DNA of 64,000 nt, from assembly GCA_034231615.1 (NCBI GenBank), contig CM067309.1:37289750-37353749 (forward strand). Direction: 5' to 3'. How positions within the stretch are numbered: the stretch's first letter is position 1; every line of letters starts with the position of its first letter. The position numbers and the translations under genes are program-made. The notes under the pieces were generated by a model that saw only the letters and a program-made list of their open reading frames with translations, had not been told where the DNA came from and ran no database searches. Source of the stretch: Meghimatium bilineatum (Eukaryota > Mollusca > Gastropoda > Stylommatophora > Philomycidae). Shown one piece after another: positions 21,645 to 36,600 of this stretch.

Positions 21645-24600
21645 GTATGCATTTTTTGTCGGTGTTAGACAATATGGTTAAAAGTGTTGAAAGACCATGT
21701 AAAGTTTAGATTTATGGTGTCTAATATTTGTTTACACATGTTACCTGGGGGTTATAATTTGACCAATGACCTTGACCTCACGGAGGGCCATTCAATAAAA
21801 GTGTGCAATGTTTGCATTTCTTTCTATTAGAGCTGTAATGCTTAATTAATAGAAGCATTATTGCTCAAAAATGGTGTTGTTTTATAGCCGGGCCGAAAGA
21901 TTTCCATAAAATTATGAAACATGGAATCCTTGTAGCCCAACACCGTACCACTGACACCTGGAACAAAAGGCAAGACTAACACTCCACTAAATAAATAATT
22001 TAGTGGTAGGATGAGCAGGCCCCTGACAAATAAAACTGAAAAACTGTTTCCATTTAGATTATCCACTATACCCTAACACTTATTGGTATGCCTACATATA
22101 CCTATCAACGTCCCAGCACTCTGAACATAAGCAGTGTCCTCTGTGCCTAATCCTCCTTAGTCATCTCTTGATATGCATGACAGTTAAAATATATTATTTT
22201 ACCCTTTCATGCGCAGGTAACACATGTGATAAGGCAAATGATAGAAGGGGACTCTATAAAAGTCCCAGACATGTAGGGTTTGATAACTGTTGCCAAGGCC
22301 CAAAAGGGGAACAGAGACTAGTAACAGAGATCCGTCTAGCATATTGTAAAAGATGACTAAGGAGTGAGTAGTGATGTTGGCTATCCCACTATTAGAACAT
22401 CAGTGGAGTGCTAAGGGTATTGCTCTCGGTGGACCCAGGGTTGACAGATAACCAAGATTCCAAAAGTACCTCCACCCTTTTGGTCCACCCTGGAAACAAG
22501 TACAGTAGTTTGTGCTGCTTCTGGCAAATGTTTTTGGGAGTGTGTCCGTTAATGTGGAGGCTGCAAATGGAATGAGAATTGATTGCAAAAAAACAAGAAT
22601 TATCTCAAACATCTCTGTGCCAACACATACAGCGTCACTGTCAACACACAGTGACGTAAGACAGTCCAGCTCAAGCATTGGAGCCACTGCAATTGTAACA
22701 AAATGGTAGATGTCAAGATAAATAGCGTGAGTTAAAAAGATAACATATCGAGGGCAGTACAGCACTAGGGGGAGGCGCTACAAGCTAACGGAGTGGGAGA
22801 ACTCTAAAAGGGAATCGAAACTAAAGTTTTGTTTTGCTCGAGAACAAGCATCTAGTCTCCGGTGCTCCTAAACAATGTGTAGAGACTCAAACTTGAATGA
22901 GGGGTTCATGATGTTAGTGAATAACACCTTGGCTAAGAGGGTGAACGAAACTGGGACCAACTCTACCGTTGATCCTTTCCTGTACTGGTTCAGTACCCAA
23001 TGGGCACATGCACAAGACATCTAATTACGTGAGACAGGTTTACTTGCAGCAGAACACCTCACACAAGATTGGCTAGTCGACCCAAGCCTAAATCCCAGAA
23101 TACACTACTGACTCCACGGAGACTGCCACCCAAGGACATATTTTGGCCTGAAAAGTCCAAGGACAGAGTGGGTGGAAAATGTCACAGAGTAGAGTCGATA
23201 CACATCTATCGCCTGGCGACAGATAGGAAGGCTGTCACAGAGTAGGGAAGCTCACTACTTGAATTAAAGGCATGAGGAAAATTGATGTGCTGGACCTCAG
23301 ATGGGCTGATCCATCTGAGGTGCGAATAACAGCTCTGCTGTAGAACTAACAGCACAATGTACCTTACGCTTGCTGGTGGAAATCCCACAAACTTTTGTGT
23401 TGGTTATCAGAGAGGAAGTGTAGAAGAAGAAGAACATCAATGTGAACCTAAAAATGTCTTGCTAAAATCGGATGTAGGATACTATTAAGCTAAAAGATAT
23501 TGCAGCCAAGCTGTAAAACCATGATACAGCATGTTCTCTTGACTACATTCTGCTAATCAGCAGTAGTTTGAGGTAAAATGTAGATCATTTCCACGTTTCT
23601 GCGTATAATATAACTTGTGTCAAGGGACGATGATCTAATTCATAATTAAATTCTTCTTCTTCTTCAACATTCATTCTCAAGCTCCAGCTTGATCTCTCTT
23701 GTTGTCTGACAATGACCCTACAAGATTTCAAGCAGGGTGTAGTTGAGAGAATGGAAATGCGTTGTGTCTCTGTTTTATTTGCACCCATGGCTCGATACAT
23801 CTGCCTTTGGCAGAATCAATGATTGTACTTTTTTTGTAATGATCCAGATTAGTTGAAGCATATAATGCACATGATTATATGAGATTGGTGGTGTATTCTG
23901 TTGTTGTCTGAGTGTAGGACATGTCAGATGTAGGCCCAACAGCGTTTTATATTCTATTCTTTACTTATTGTTTTATCTACCAGTTAGACTAACCTCTCTG
24001 TCACCGAGATGACACTTGACTTAATTTTTTACTTGTTTTATTTACCTACTTAATAACCTCTCTGCCACTGAGATGTTTCTTAACTTACCAGTATGTTTTT
24101 GCTTATTATTTGATCTACCTGTGTTTACCATCAGATTTCGAAATGTTCAAACAACTTCTGCCTTACAAAGAGATCGGGATGATGATGATGACTCATCTAA
24201 GGGTTGGTTCAGCAGACTCAAGAAGACACCCCAGCCAGAGCAGTCTCATTCTATGGCCCTGTCTAGTAAAGAAACAGTTTACGAAATCCAGTGTAAGTGT
24301 CTATATGTATATTTCAAAGTTTTGTATAATACTTTCCATGCCCAGGTATACAAATAAGGGCACTTTCCATGTTAACATGCGTACAACATGGACACGATCT
24401 TTTATAGTGGGGTTAATTAACCTAAAATGTAGGTCACTATTTGTTAAACTGTGACAGATTGACACCAGATACATTTTCATATTTCTGAAATGCATGTGTC
24501 AAGGAGTGCCATTCTGCCAAATCTGCGGTGTTAATTTTAAAATGAAAGTGTTTTGCATCAATCCTTAACACCACTCTAAAGGGTCACATCCATGTAGTTT

Positions 24601-27600
24601 CATGCCACACGAAACTAGAATATGTCACAGCCTGAAGCTCAAATTCCTTTACATATTGCGATTGTAAGAGCGAGGAATCCAGCGCATTTTGTCACCGAAA
24701 GTCTGGAACGAATTCTGTTGATTTTCAATGCCATATTTCATTTATGGATTATGTTCCTGCTATGATTTCTTGGAAATTACAGTTATTATCATGAAATATT
24801 ATTAAAACGTTACTTTCGGAGAATATATTAAGACATTTCATTGACTCATATGGAACAAGTATATTGTATATAATTAGGATTGTGTCAGATTTAAATATCT
24901 TCTAGGTCAGTTGTTGCACTGTGTGATATGGTACATGATCGGCAATGGTAAGTAGAATATATGTGATTTATTTGTTGTTTTAGTGTTTTATGTGATGTTA
25001 TTTTATAAGTACGTTAGTTTATTCATTGAATAACATAATAACAATATTTATCAGGAGTGCCACAGGTTGGCTTTGGAAATAATTACGTTGTCACAGGTTG
25101 GCATTGGAAATAATTATGTTGTATGTCAGGCTAGGCCTAGTCTGAACGGACCGAAATTGTATTTGGTATCTTCATGTTTTACTTGTTTATTCAGTCCATA
25201 TTATATTAGTTTGGTTAGAAACAATATATATATATACAACAGGAATAGGTATTTAAGTGGATTTTATCAGTGTTACCACACATTTCTCAAGAATATGTGT
25301 GTCAATAATTTTTGTGGGGATCTTTTACTACATTTTTTAATGTTATAGTTCCCCCAATTTTCAACTTCTCACAACTTTCATATCACACATACAACAACAA
25401 AAACCACATAATTATATGTATTATTCACTTCTTTATTTACATGTACAAAAATTATTGTGAAATCTCGAATAACAAAAAGGTTATTGTGTTTTTTTCCAAA
25501 CACGACCCAAAATAATGCAAATTGTCAAAAAAGAAGCCAGGCCCAGGGGAAAGATTGCATAATTGTAGTTCAGGATTCTAAAAGTAAACGTGGAAAAGGC
25601 AAAAATTGGGCCAGCAAGTAAGTGGAGACCACGACAATAATCCTTCTCCAAGTGGAATACATGCAGACCAGGAGTTCGAAAATGAACACAGAAGATGAAG
25701 AAGATATGGGATTAAACGTTCTCACATTTTCACATTCAAAGTGTGAACATCTGGATTGTGTACAGAATGGAGAAATGTGTATAATCCTCTGCTGTACTAG
25801 AAATGCTTCTGTTTTGAAAATGAGATGCATACTGGAACCTGTCACAATGTTGCCATCACGCTCTTGTCCCACTAAAACATATATTCATGTAACTGTAGAA
25901 CAGAAACATACAAGAAACTATTGAAGATGTGGACATGAGAATCCATCGATGCATGTCATAGATGGCATAGGTTGAAAAGACAGTAGGTGGGGTGACAACA
26001 ATTTCAATATCACTAAAATAATTGATGGGAAAATTCTAAAATGTCATAATTATTCAACTTCTCTTGTCTTACCTGTCCTAAATTCAGTTTGGATTTCTTT
26101 TGCGTACATGATACAGATTGAATCCAGGAATGTCTGTGTAATGCCTGGGCCTAAGAAGCGGGAAAAGAATAGCAACACTGTTACCTGCCATCCACATTGT
26201 AGGAGGCAATTATTGTAGTTAAGGGGTGGAGTTGGCTGTCCCATCCCATAAAGGGTCAAAATGACCAACAAACCATTTTGAAGTCAGATAATCAGGCCAA
26301 AATGTGCAGATCACAGCTTAACTGTAAGCTAAACCATGGCACGCAGCATTCTGTTCTCCAGCATAGATCCTGTTGGTTGGTTGGTTGCTGGTCCACGGGC
26401 TCATGACCTTTGGCCTAATACCATTAAATGGCATTGTATTGCTGGGAAGTCTGTGGATTTTCTGCCCACCGATTGATTGACAATCTAGCATGACCACAGA
26501 CCTGAAAGCTAAAGAAGAATACAGGATTAAATTTGAAGCTCATGCTAAACCAGATATATCATGCCAAAACGCACAGATATTACAAGTAAACTGGTGTTAT
26601 TGTTTGTCTCAGATCACTAAGACTGCAGATAGCAGAAGATTCACAGGAATTGTGAACAGTACAGCTTGTGCTTCATTTTCTACAATGGGGAAGTTTGTGC
26701 AAAGCTTTATTTTCTAACCAGAAAAACTCCAATTCTCAGAGAGGTTAAGTAGGTTTTAAGCTGTGACAACCATGACACAATACATTCCTTTCTCTGGACT
26801 ACATTCTGTTAGTCTGCAGGAGTTTGAGAATGAACACAGAAGAAGAATTGACCCTGTATAATGCTGATATTTTGTGTTTCAGTTCACGCTGTCAAACCAG
26901 AGTTCATGGAGGAGTACCTCAATCAATTGTAAGTATGTTAGACTTCGTTGCGTAAGTTTGCCATTTGTTTTTGTTTGTTTTGTCCTAGTATCTATATAAC
27001 GATAATATGTACTCACTGCTGCATAACTGAAATTCAACATGCAGAATTTAGAACAGGATAAGGAAGTTTTGCTAATCACTGGAAACACATGACACACACA
27101 AATCGACATTTTGGCCAAAAAACCTTTATCAAGAACACATTCACAACAAAATTTTTACCTCTGACCTTCTATTTTCTGTTCTTATCATTTCACCTCTGAC
27201 CTTCTAGTTGTAACTCTTCTGGGTTATATCTATTTTATCTCAGTGAGGTCAATATGTGTCTATAGTGTCGTTCTTACTCATTTTTGTTGTTGTGAATGTG
27301 TTTTGATAAATACCTTTTGGTTTTAAATGTCGATTTGTGTGTGTTATTATGTGTTTTGTTTGGCAAAACTTCATTACTCTGTTCCACATTTCGCCTATCT
27401 GTTCCAACTTCCTGCAGAGCATAAGTCCTTAACAAGCCTCTTACATCTTGTCCAATCCTCAGCTATTGCTTCTAGTTTGTTCAATGTCTTAACCATCATT
27501 TCGTTACTGTATATTAGAGCTTCTCAGAGATTCAGAAGTAAAGTGACAAATTATATCAAAAATTAGTGGCAGACAATCAAGACTTATAGGGCATGTGATG

Positions 27601-30600
27601 AGAAGAGCAAGACGTGAAATTTAGTAATCAACGGAAAGATCAAGGGGTTGGCTGTACCACCATATAGTGACCCAGAAGTCATGCTGAAGACAAATGTGTC
27701 AAGCTAAAAGATGCAGATATCGCAGCCATGCTGTAAACCATGCCACAGCTCAGTCTGTTCTCTAGGCACATCCTGCTAATCTGCAGGAGTTTCAGAATGC
27801 AAAAGTATACATTCAATGTTTTTCCAATTCTATTGTGTGTTGATGTTCATAGCTGTACAGCTAGTCAGTCTGTGCATCACAACCTGTTTACCAGCATCAC
27901 TCACACAGCGCGCAAACCTCTTCTGAATGGTGTCCCGGTTGTCATCATTACTTGACGTTTTGATGCTATTTGGGTTTCTATCAATTTGACTACAGACGCA
28001 AGACAGCAGATGAGTATTTTTAATTTTTTAGATGTTAGTAATACTAACAAAGTGAGATGTTTTCTCTGCTTCAACAGCTCCACATTTCAGCAACTGATGA
28101 AAGATAAACAAACTGGGGCTGAATTAGTGGGTAGTTTCACTGTGGAAATTGGAGATCAAGATGAGGCAGGTATGTCACCACATTAGCTACAAACTTGAAA
28201 ATCGATAAACATGTGTAGACTTTTTCATCTTCAATGATCCAGCAACAGTCAGTCTGCTAGTTCATTGTTTCTCAACTGGAAAGCTTGAAATGATGTAATT
28301 AAGTTTTGCTAATAACTAGACACACAATCACACACACAAATTTGACATTTTGACCAAAAGGCCTTTATCAATGTTACATACACATATACATCAAAACGGT
28401 GAGCAGGGATGATACAACTTGCATTCACATGTCAAGCGAGATGTAGGGGAGATTGAAGTCGAGTTGTGTGTGTAGTTATTTGCAAAACTTCATTACCCAG
28501 TTTCAAGCTTTCCTGTTGGATTTCAGTTTTACGAAGTGAGTCTGTACTAGATGCTGCAACAATCCCCTAATCTGCAGGAGATTGAAAATGAAGGCAATGA
28601 TTTATTGTGGTTCTGCAGGACAGCACCACATGCAATGGTCACTTATTGCTTCAAGGGTCTCTAGTCAAGGTAGAAAGAAGAATGGACACAAGAAATGGAT
28701 GGGGAAATGAGAAAATGTATATCTTGGAAACCCTAGGTTAGGAATAGAAATAATTTCTTGTCAGTGTGTACAAAATATAGAGTATGAATTTCATGAGAAA
28801 TAGTTGTATAAAATTCTTCATGCTTGTTTTTTGGGTACAGTACAAGTAGATGACAGACACCACATTTAATTATATCCCGTGTCTATGTTTGTCAATTTCA
28901 CTTTCATCATTTAATAATTAAAATATTTAAAAAAATTTAGGGTTGGGGTTAGGGTTAGTTATGTAAAACACAACTATCCTTACCCAAACCCTAAAATAAA
29001 TATTTAAGCTATTAAATGATGAACATGAAATTTACAAACAGACAAGTGAAATAACTCGACTATGTGGTGACGTCTACTTGTACTGTACCGTTTATTGATA
29101 TGTAAGTGTCAGCTCAGTAATGCAATGATATTTTTTCTGTTTCTGCATTCTATTACAGTTCATATTTGGCAGTATTCTGGTGGTTATCCTGTGCTAAACA
29201 ATGCTAACACCATCTACAGGACGGACTCAGTAAGTCAGTATGTCTGTACTAACTACTTGCATTACTTGTAACACTTTTATCTGCCAGCATGCTGCAGTGG
29301 CCCCTTTAGCTGGTATGGCCAAGGTAACATATTTTTGTTATCCCCTCTTTGCTAAAAATGGTTTGACTCTGAAATTGACAAGCGCCAGTACATGTCAACC
29401 ATTCCATCCAGGAGGTATATATTTTCTGTGACAATAAAAAGCTAGTACAGTGAAAGATCTCGGTTCATATTAAGCAGATGTGGCCTATTTTTTACAGAAC
29501 TTATCTCGTACATTATTTAAGGAAACAAACTTTTGCTAAAGGCGCATACAACGCAGCATCCATCGATCTGTGAGTAACTCACTGAGAGGCCCCCTCTTCC
29601 CTAGAATACCCTTTAGGGGGAGGTGGGGAAAGCTCTCAGTGCGTTATGAGAAGATCGAATCAGCTCTTGCAGACGCTTTGCATTTTTTATCTCCGCATCA
29701 CGGAAGCTCAATGAAATAAAACCTACTATTTTAAAAAAATGGATTATCATGTGATGAGGCCGCATTTGCCTAACATGTACTAAATCTCTTATTGTTGATG
29801 AATTAGAATAGGATTCAGCACAGGAGGAAATCATTGGGCAAAGAATTTAACAACTAAAGTTAACGACCAGGCCAGGTAAGGGTAACCGAGGGGCTTTGGC
29901 ATGAGGTAAAACAAGGCATATCTATTCAATCATGTGAAGCCTGGATATGGCAGAGAGCAGGAATGAAAAATCTGATGTTCAGTAGGGTTGAAGATATTTA
30001 CCAGATGATTGCTGTATGGAACGCGAAGGGCTTAGTGAGACTTCTTCTTCTTCTGCGTTCGTTCTCAAACTCCTGCAGATTAGCAGGATGTAGTCCAGAG
30101 AACGGAATGCGTTGTGTCATGGTTTACAGCATTGCTGCGATATATGCGCCTTTCGGCCTGACACATCCGACTTCAGCATGTCTTAGTGAGACAAGTAGAA
30201 CACTCTGACCATCTCCATCCACTGCATCATGGTACACCACCAGTCCTCATTATTTATTTTGCCACTGTAATATGTTTGGACCAGGAAGAGAAAGTGGTTG
30301 ACGAACAGCGCAACTCTTTCCAGCTTTAAAAAAATTAAGAGAGCATACATTAAAATTGTACACCATATGGTAAGTGAATATTGTAAAAAAAAAATTCTGA
30401 AAAGGGTTATATATCAGTTTTATATTGAAACATATTTTTCCACATAAAACTACAATTTAACTCTTTTTATATATTTAAAAAAATGTGTTTTTCTAAGTAT
30501 GAGCATCTGGTATATGTTCAGTGTGGAGGAATGTGTATAATCCTCTGCTGAGCTATAAATGCTTCCATTGTGAAAATGAGAGGCATGCTGGGACCTGTCA

Positions 30601-33600
30601 CTATGTTCCCATCACGCTCTTGTCCAAACTAAAATATACATTCATGTAACTGTAGAGCAGAAACATACAATAAACTTATTGAAGATGTGGACATGAGAAT
30701 CCATCAATGTATGTCATAGATGTCATAGGTTGATAAGACAATAGATGGGGAGTCAACAATTTCAATATCACTAAAATAATTGATGGGAAAATTCTAAAAT
30801 GTAATAATTACTCAACTTCTCTTATCTTACTGTCCTAAATCAAGTTTGGATTTCTAATACCAGATTTAATCCAGGATTCCACAGAAGACAGATGTGTTGG
30901 GCCATTGGCGCAAATAAGATGACAACACAATGCATTTCTATTCTCTGGACTACATCCTGCTGGAAATCTAATATGACCATGGTCCTACTATAAGAGAGAA
31001 CCAGCAGGAGTTCGAGAATGAACGCTGAAGAAGAATCCAGGATCACCCGTGTGTTGCCGGAGGCCTGAGAGGGAAGGAAAGAATAGCAACACTGTTACCT
31101 ATCATGAAAATCGTTGGAGGCGACTAATGAGGTAGTGGGGTGGAGTTTGGCTGTCCAATTCCATAGAGTCAAAGTGACCCAGAAGGCATGCTGAAGTTGT
31201 ATGTGTCAGGCCAAAAGACGCAGATATGACAGAGCTAATCTGTGGTGATGATGATGAAGTAATCCCTTTAACTGAAAAGGTAGCTCTTGATAGCTCATAG
31301 TCTTTCTGACAAAAGCACAGGTTCTTCTCAGTTGTGTTACTGAGGCGACTCCCTGACTCACATAAGGTTGTCTCAAAGGCATGGTTGTGTAAGGGATATT
31401 TATGCATGCATATTCAGTTCTCAAAGGAAGACTTTCCAGTGTGACGGTATCCCAGAATCAGAATTTTCCATGCCAGATGTGCAATTACAGCAGATGGATC
31501 AATAAAGCGGACAGAAGAATGATGGACTAGTTAGAATGATGAACTACACTCCTGGCAGAATGTGAGGATTCTGGGATACGACCACGTCGGAATTCCTCCC
31601 TTTCCGGACTAAACATGCATCCATAAGTCACCTAACCCAATCATACCTTTAATACAAAAAACCTTATACGAGTTTGGTTATCCAACTGACGTGTACCTGC
31701 CCTTTTGTCAGAATGTCTATGGGCTACCTGCTGACAGCTAAAAAGGGATTCATCATTGTCATCATCATCTCTACACTTAGAAAATGCTGTTTAATGTAGA
31801 AATGGTATTTGCACTAATCAAGTACACTTTACGCTTAGTTAAATCTGATTGTTTTATGTCAGGATTTCTTAGATTTTCGCAAGAAGAGAAACATGATGCT
31901 GAGATCACGAAGGAACCAGATTCTGCTAGCTTTCAGCTTTTGGCCGCCCATCCAGCCACGACCTCCGACAAATATATATGAGCTCAGGAGTTACACACTT
32001 AAAGTTTGTCAACTTTTAATAATCTACATTCTCTTCATATGAATTCAATAACTTAAAGTTTGTCAACTTTTAATAATCTACATTCTCTTCATATGAATTC
32101 AATAACTTAAAGTTTGTCAACTTTTAATAATCTACATTCTCTTCATATGAATTCAATAACTTAAAGTTTGCATATTACTGAGTGCATAAATTCTCAACAT
32201 ATGACTTCAGCTGATTAAAATTAGTAGGTTGTTAAATATCTGAATTCTCTTCATGTTGATTTAACAACTGGAGGTTAGTTTGATGTTTAATTTCTACTTT
32301 CTCTTTTTATGAGTTTATCAACTTCAGGTTAGTTTATTTATTATCTACAATTCTCAAATAAATGTAGAATTTTATAGTTTGTTTGATATTTATTATCTAC
32401 TATTCTCAAATAAATATTATTTTATAGTTTGTAAATTATCTGCAATTCTCCTCAAATAAATATAAAATTTTATAGTTTGTTTGATATTTATTATCTACAA
32501 TTCTAGAATTACTGCCTAGATTGTTACAATGCATTGTAAACTAGATTGTTATTAACACATTGAATAAAACTGTCATATGGGACTTACAAAAACTATGCAA
32601 GTCCTCTCCATATAAAAAAGAATGCCAAGAAAGGCACCAATCTGGAGTTGAGAGTAAAACTCGCCTGGCTTAGGGGACAAGAGCAGCAAATTTGTATTCC
32701 CTATATGGATTATAATACACATCTAATTTTTTTTTCCTGTTTGTTCTCAAACTCTCACTGGATATCTCCTATAGCTGGACAATGGTCTACTAGATTTTCA
32801 GCAGGATGTAGTCTAGAGAGTGGAAATGTGTTGTGCTGCCGTTTTATTTCTGCCAATGGCCAGACAGATCTGGCTTCAACATTAGTTGTTTTTAAAATAT
32901 GAAATTGGTATATTTTTTTTGCATGCATACCTTTACGTAAAAGGTAACGGTAAAGTCTCATGACAGCAACCTGCCATAACTCTTCATGTACTAAGTCACA
33001 GCATCTATTAGGTGGGGGTGGCCACCTTGCTGTCTCTACCTCCGCTAACTCATGCGTCAGGTACTCATTTACAGCTGAGTTGTGTCAAGCGAGAAATCAC
33101 GACCAGGATGTTTTGTTTTGTTTGGACGTAGTTTCGAATCTGGCGTGCTGTAACCTGGAGATAACAAGCAAGCTCACTATCAACTAGTCTACCACTAGCC
33201 TTTATGTGCATGCATGTAATAAATGCTGACAGTGTCAGAGAATTTCTTCTTCTGTGTTGTGTTCTCAAACTCCTACAGATTAATAGGAGGTAGTCCAGAG
33301 AATAAAATCACCTGTGTCATGGTTTACAGCTTAGCTTCGATATCTACACCTTTCGGCCTCATACATCCGACTTCAGCTTGACTTCTGGGTCACTTCGATC
33401 CTATATGGGATGGGATATTCATCTGCACCCCGTAACTTCCTTAGTCGTCTCTTACAATATACATGGAAGGTAAAACTGTTGCTATTCTTGTCTTCCCTTT
33501 TGGACCCAGTAACCCATGGACAAATCAGATCACTATAGCTGATAAAAATCATACTTCATTTTCCTCCCACGTGTTACCGGAGCCCGAACGAGGAGCACAG

Positions 33601-36600
33601 AATAGCAATACTGTTTATCTTCCATATATGCAGTAAGAGGCAACTAAGGAGGTTATGGGATGGAGTTGGCTACCCATATAGAGTCAAAGTGACCCAAAGT
33701 AAGGCTGAAGTCAGATGTGCCAGACTAAAAAGAGCAGATGTTGCATCAACGCTGTAAACCGCGACATAACACATTCCGTTCTCCAGACTACATCCTGCTA
33801 ATCTGCAGGAGTTTAAGAAGAAGAATACTTCTTTTTCTAGTGATGTTTGTTCCATATATTCAAAGAATAATGACAATGATATATTTGATATTGTTTTTCA
33901 GCCAGGGACAATGTACGAGTGGGGAAATTGCTGGTAAGTTACCTAGCGTGTTACATCTTGGCAGTTTCTCTTTGTGATGATGGTAGAGCTGTTGGTAAAG
34001 TTCTGGGTTAGTTTAATCCAAATTTTAACCTTGTATAAATATTATTTTTTTTAAGGGTTTGCTGCATTCATTTAATACATAAATATACATAAATACATAA
34101 ATATTGTTATTGAAAGAAGCATATGTTTATCTTTCATTTTGTTACTATTAGACTGTAAGGCCTCAGTCTAAACAAGTAGAAAACAGAAGTAATGGTTGTT
34201 TCAAAGAAACACACACCACCAAGATGTGGTATTAATATCCATGATGCAAAATTTAATCTGTGCATAAAGTCAAGTATTGTTGCACCATTTTAACAGCAGA
34301 TGGCAGATGCTCTAGTGAGGTAAAGAGCAGGATAGTACAGCCACATCAGCATTTCAAAATATGATAAACATTTTAGGCAATGGATTAGTAAAATTGCATA
34401 TGTGAGTTCGAGTGCTAGAATGTTATATTTTATGGATCCTTCTTTATGGATGTAAAGCATGGATGGTAGGACTAACACTACCCTAATCTGAAGAGAGTTA
34501 AACCCATACGGGGCAACTATGGTGGGTTGGATGGTAGGACTGACACCACCCTAATCTGGAGAGAGTTAAACCCATTTTCTGGACAAGGAAGAAGAAAATG
34601 AGTCATAAAGTGATATTTATATGTGCATTCACAAGGCTGTTTGGTTGTTATTTTTTCAAGTTATCAATTCAACTTTTAACTCTTGTATAAGAATATTCCT
34701 GGGACAAACCTATTTTATTATTCTTAGTTACTATTAAACTAAGAACGTCTGGGTTCCTGGTTTCTAAAAGGGGAGCAAAGAATAGCAACACTATTTACCT
34801 TCCATGCATGTCGTAAGAGGTGAGTAAGGAGGTTATGGGAGTTGGCTGTCCCATCCCAAATAGGGTCAAAGTGACTCAGATACCATACTGAAGTCGAATG
34901 TGTCGTGTCAAAAGATGCAGAAACTGCAGCAAAGTTGTGAACCATAGCACAGTGCACTCCGGACTACATTCTGTTGACTTATAAACAAACTGGTAAGTTC
35001 TCAAGGACTAATTTTTGTGGGTAGTAGAATGACAAACTTGTAAGTTCTCAAGGACTAATTTTTGTGGGTAGTAGAATGACAAACTTGTAAGTTCTCAAGG
35101 ACTAATTTTTGTGGGTAGTAGAATGACAAACTTGTAAGTTCTCAAGGACTAATTTTTGTGGGTAGTAGAATGACAAACTTGTTTGGATTAGATAAATAAG
35201 ACGATGTTCACTTTCTAAAACAATTTTACAAGAAAGAGTCGAGTGTGCAAGGAGAAGATGTAGGAACAAGAAAATGGATTAACAACATTAAGGATTGATC
35301 CTGACATGATTTAAGATCTGAAACTTTGAAGTGTTTGAAGAGCATTTTGTGCGGATGTTTCCAGTATGGCACCCCTCAACCCTGACGAGTTATGGGTCTT
35401 ATTATTAACGAGAAGAAGAAGATTATAATCTTCAAGTGGGTGTTGTAGGCTCGTGGTAGTGATGTGTATATGAAGGGGAGAAATGTCTAGAGAGTGTCCA
35501 TGTTATGATTTATGGTTGAAACGTACTTAAAATAGATAAATGGGTGAGAAGCAACACTACTTCTTCTGCGTTCATTCTCAAACTCCCACTGGATTCTCTT
35601 GTAGCAGAACAATGGTCCTACTAGATTTCCAGCAGGATTTAGTCCAGAGAATGGAAATATGTTGTGTCGACATTTTAATTGTGCCAAAGGCCCGGCACAT
35701 CTGTCTTCGGCAGAAACCAACACTACACACAAAGCTCAATGGACCTTATATTGGCTACATAAGACAGTGAAGTTGATTGAAGATATGGGTGGTTGATTGG
35801 TTGCTGATCCAGTGGTTCATGAACTCATGCCCTTTGACCCAAAGTCATTGTGTGATATATGCATGTATTTGTGAGCTATTGTTTTGTTCCATATGAGGTA
35901 TTCCAAATAATGTGTTCCATTTATCTGGCCCTGGAGGGAGAAAGGGAGAAGCATTTTCCTGACATCATCCAGCACTGGGCATTCAAAAAGTTGGTGGTTG
36001 ACAGTTTTGTAGGGATGGGTGTACAGCCAGTGGGCACTAAATTACAGATATAGGTGCATTTGCCAGTGTGTTGCCCGCCCGCCTTAGAGAGAGGTAAAAA
36101 ATATCGACACTGTTTACAATCCATATGTGTCATAAGAGGAGACTAAGAAGTTTATGACATGAAGTTGGCTGTTCCATCTCATAGAGGGTCAAAGTTACCC
36201 AGAAGCCATGCTGACATCGGATGTGTCAGGCCGAAATCACAGATATTGCAGCCAAGCTGTAAACTATGATACAATGAATACCATTCTCTGGACTACATCT
36301 TGCTAATCTGCAGGAGTTTGAGAACAAACACATAAATAGAAGATATATTTTAAGTGAACGAAAGAATGTAAATAGGCTAGTACGAACCTCATCTACAAAG
36401 TGCAGACTGGAAACATTAACCCAGAGATTTAAACCCAGAGGCTAAAGGAGCTTTGACTTTTTATGTGGATTACGTGTGGTTAAATTCTTCTAGAAGCTGG
36501 AACTAGCTGGTCTAGCTAGCTGCCAGTGGAGTAATATTGTTAGTAGTAGTGGAGGAGTATTCAGGTATAGCAGGATGAAACAGACACAGATGCTGAGAAC

